NCBI GenBank assembly: GCA_031285565.1
Contig: JAITVY010000035.1
Coordinates: 202,318-266,317 of the forward strand
Length of the DNA stretch: 64,000 nucleotides
Reading direction: 5' to 3'
Origin: Tannerella sp.
GTDB taxonomy: Bacteria > Bacteroidota > Bacteroidia > Bacteroidales > Tannerellaceae
Below are positions 62,906 to 64,000 of the stretch, in pieces. Below the pieces are notes generated by a model, which saw nothing but the letters and a program-made list of their open reading frames with translations, made no database searches and had not been told where the DNA came from. A program made the position numbers and the translations under genes. Each line of letters starts with the position of its first letter. The first letter of the stretch is position 1.

Positions 62906-63883
62906 TTATATAAATAAACCGTTCTTATCCAGATTCAAATCCATCATATACGAACTATTGGCATGAGCTTTGGGAATCAGCTGTTCCATCCTATTCAAAT
63001 CATCTTTAGTAAGCATTACATCAATGGCTTTCAGTGAATCGTTAATCTGTGCCACGGTTCTTGAGCCAACCAATGCAATAATATCTTCTCCCTGTGCCAA
63101 TACCCATGCAATGGCGAGTTGTGATAGTGTAATGCCTTTCTCACGTGCTATTTCCTCCAATGCATCGGTAGCAGAAAGATTATTACTGATATTACTCAGG
63201 GATTCGGATGGCAGATGTTTCATTGCTGATAGTTTTTGCTGCTGTGCGCTACCGCCGATAAGACCAGCAAGGAGAACACCGAAAGCAACAACTCCGACAC
63301 CCAGTTCACGCGCTGTAGGCAATAGATCATCTTCAATATGCCTGTCCATCAACGAATACCGTACTTCCACCAAACTGATCGGATGAACTGCATTCGCCTT
63401 GCGCAACGTAGCGCCGTCTACTTCGGAAATGCCGATGCTTTTTGCATAACCTGCCTTTACCATATCAGCCACTGCACCGATCGTATCTTCTACGGGAATA
63501 TGAGGGTCGATGCGGCAAGGTTGGTACAAATCCACATAATCGGTTCCAAGCCGTTTCAATGTATACGACAGAAAGCTTTTTACATGTTCGGGGCGGCTAT
63601 CTACTCCGTAAAACCGTCCGTCAGGAGATATGAGTCCTCCGAATTTGACAGAGATGAACACATCTTCCCTTTTGCGGGATTTCAATGCCTCTTTGATAAT
63701 CATTTCGCTCACTCCGTTGGCATAAAAGTCGGCTGTATTCAGGAAGTTTATACCACCATCCAGTGCTGCATGAATGGTGTCGATACCTGCCTGCTGGTCT
63801 GCCGCCATTCTCATGGTTCCCGAACCAATACGCGAAAGATTGAAACCATTGGTCTTTGTACTTAAATCTTTTAGATATTTCAT
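62906..63883 (-). CDS. Aldo/keto reductase (NADPH-dependent)
   Basis: A 325-residue cytoplasmic aldo/keto reductase barrel: GINFLNTADFYANGVSEMIIKEALKSR holds the catalytic Asp and Tyr, VFISVKFG the catalytic Lys, and the C-terminal cofactor part is IIALVGSRTVAQINDSLKAID. No signal peptide and no Fe-S clusters, unlike the other reductase of the operon. It starts 1 bp after the stop of the partial gene at the window edge. Confidence 0.92.
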   Translation of the reverse strand: MKYLKDLSTKTNGFNLSRIGSGTMRMAADQQAGIDTIHAALDGGINFLNTADFYANGVSEMIIKEALKSRKREDVFISVKFGGLISPDGRFYGVDSRPEHVKSFLSYTLKRLGTDYVDLYQPCRIDPHIPVEDTIGAVADMVKAGYAKSIGISEVDGATLRKANAVHPISLVEVRYSLMDRHIEDDLLPTARELGVGVVAFGVLLAGLIGGSAQQQKLSAMKHLPSESLSNISNNLSATDALEEIAREKGITLSQLAIAWVLAQGEDIIALVGSRTVAQINDSLKAIDVMLTKDDLNRMEQLIPKAHANSSYMMDLNLDKNGLFI

Positions 63884-63884
63884 A

Positions 63885-64000
63885 TTAATGCGAATCAGTA
63901 TTTAAAAAATTAGATAAATGAATGCGATGGCGATTTTTCCCATCGTATGTACCAGAAGCCCAGGTGTAGATCTGACCTTCATCGCTCTTTGAATATTTGT
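63885..64000 (-). CDS. 3' end of a gene cut by the right edge
   Basis: On the minus strand a frame enters from the edge and reads KYSKSDEGQIYTWASGTYDG to ...LSNFLNTDSH before a TAA at 63885-63887. Only 38 residues are visible. It ends 1 bp before the start of the aldo/keto reductase, so it belongs to the same operon. I do not recognise the family. Confidence 0.5.
   Translation of the reverse strand, partial: KYSKSDEGQIYTWASGTYDGKNRHRIHLSNFLNTDSH

Noticed and set aside
1-64000. CRISPR arrays, retrons or diversity-generating elements
   Set aside because: No regularly spaced direct repeats with spacers and no reverse transcriptase were seen. The only array-like signal is the Y-RNA family, whose units are RNA genes.

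Overview
The window is chromosomal DNA of a Bacteroidetes bacterium, most likely of the order Bacteroidales (Dysgonomonas/Parabacteroides/Bacteroides-like; the genus cannot be fixed from this alone). The reasons are a SusC/SusD pair with its own ECF sigma factor and FecR anti-sigma factor, many short lipoproteins and secreted beta-helix proteins, promoters of the TAnnTTTG (-7) type, and dispersed CAATTTTCAATT-type intergenic repeats.

Layout. 1-12.1 kb: a truncated secreted beta-helix protein, a CPA1 antiporter, a chloramphenicol-acetyltransferase-like enzyme, a GH127 lipoprotein, a TonB-dependent receptor, an SLC12-like transporter and a WYL regulator. 12.1-18.9 kb: a 5'-truncated gene remnant, two tandem beta-helix lipoproteins, a C10 cysteine protease beside a decayed fragment of a third beta-helix copy, and a thioredoxin-fold protein. 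18.9-33.4 kb: a minus-strand glycan-utilisation locus (sigma factor, FecR, SusC, SusD, beta-helix protein, clan GH-A hydrolase, DUF5107-TPR protein). 55-64 kb: minus-strand genes for a CocE-type hydrolase, an AraC regulator and an operon of secreted small proteins with two aldo/keto reductases.

The part worth attention is 33.5-47 kb, an RNA-repair island. On the plus strand it holds a Ro60 (TROVE-vWA) protein, three consecutive Y-RNA-like noncoding RNAs, an SPFH/band-7 protein, an NAD-kinase-like protein and a methyltransferase fused to degenerate Nudix-like domains. Converging on these is a minus-strand operon of an NrtR-like Nudix regulator, a NADAR N-glycosidase and a microbial-type PARG macrodomain. 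Then come a fourth Y-RNA-like gene, two tandem RlaP-type nucleotidyltransferases and the RNA ligase RtcB. The four RNAs share a stem, a 7/9-nt internal loop and a second stem whose sequence changes while pairing is kept, around a T-arm-bearing tRNA mimic. One of them (RNA B) contains a nearly perfect, circularly permuted tRNA body: T-arm, acceptor 3' strand with an encoded CCA, 124 nt of intervening sequence, acceptor 5' strand and D-arm. The promoters share a bipartite ACGCAA-type element in two fixed geometries, which ties the pieces into one regulon. The individual protein families have been linked before to bacterial RNA repair by comparative genomics; the multi-copy RNAs, the permuted tRNA with CCA and the shared operator are the parts that look new.

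I infer that the island senses NAD/ADP-ribose-type metabolites or ADP-ribosylation stress through the Nudix regulator, then expresses a set that binds (Ro60/Y RNA), trims or extends (RlaP), seals (RtcB) and de-ADP-ribosylates (NADAR, PARG) damaged RNA.
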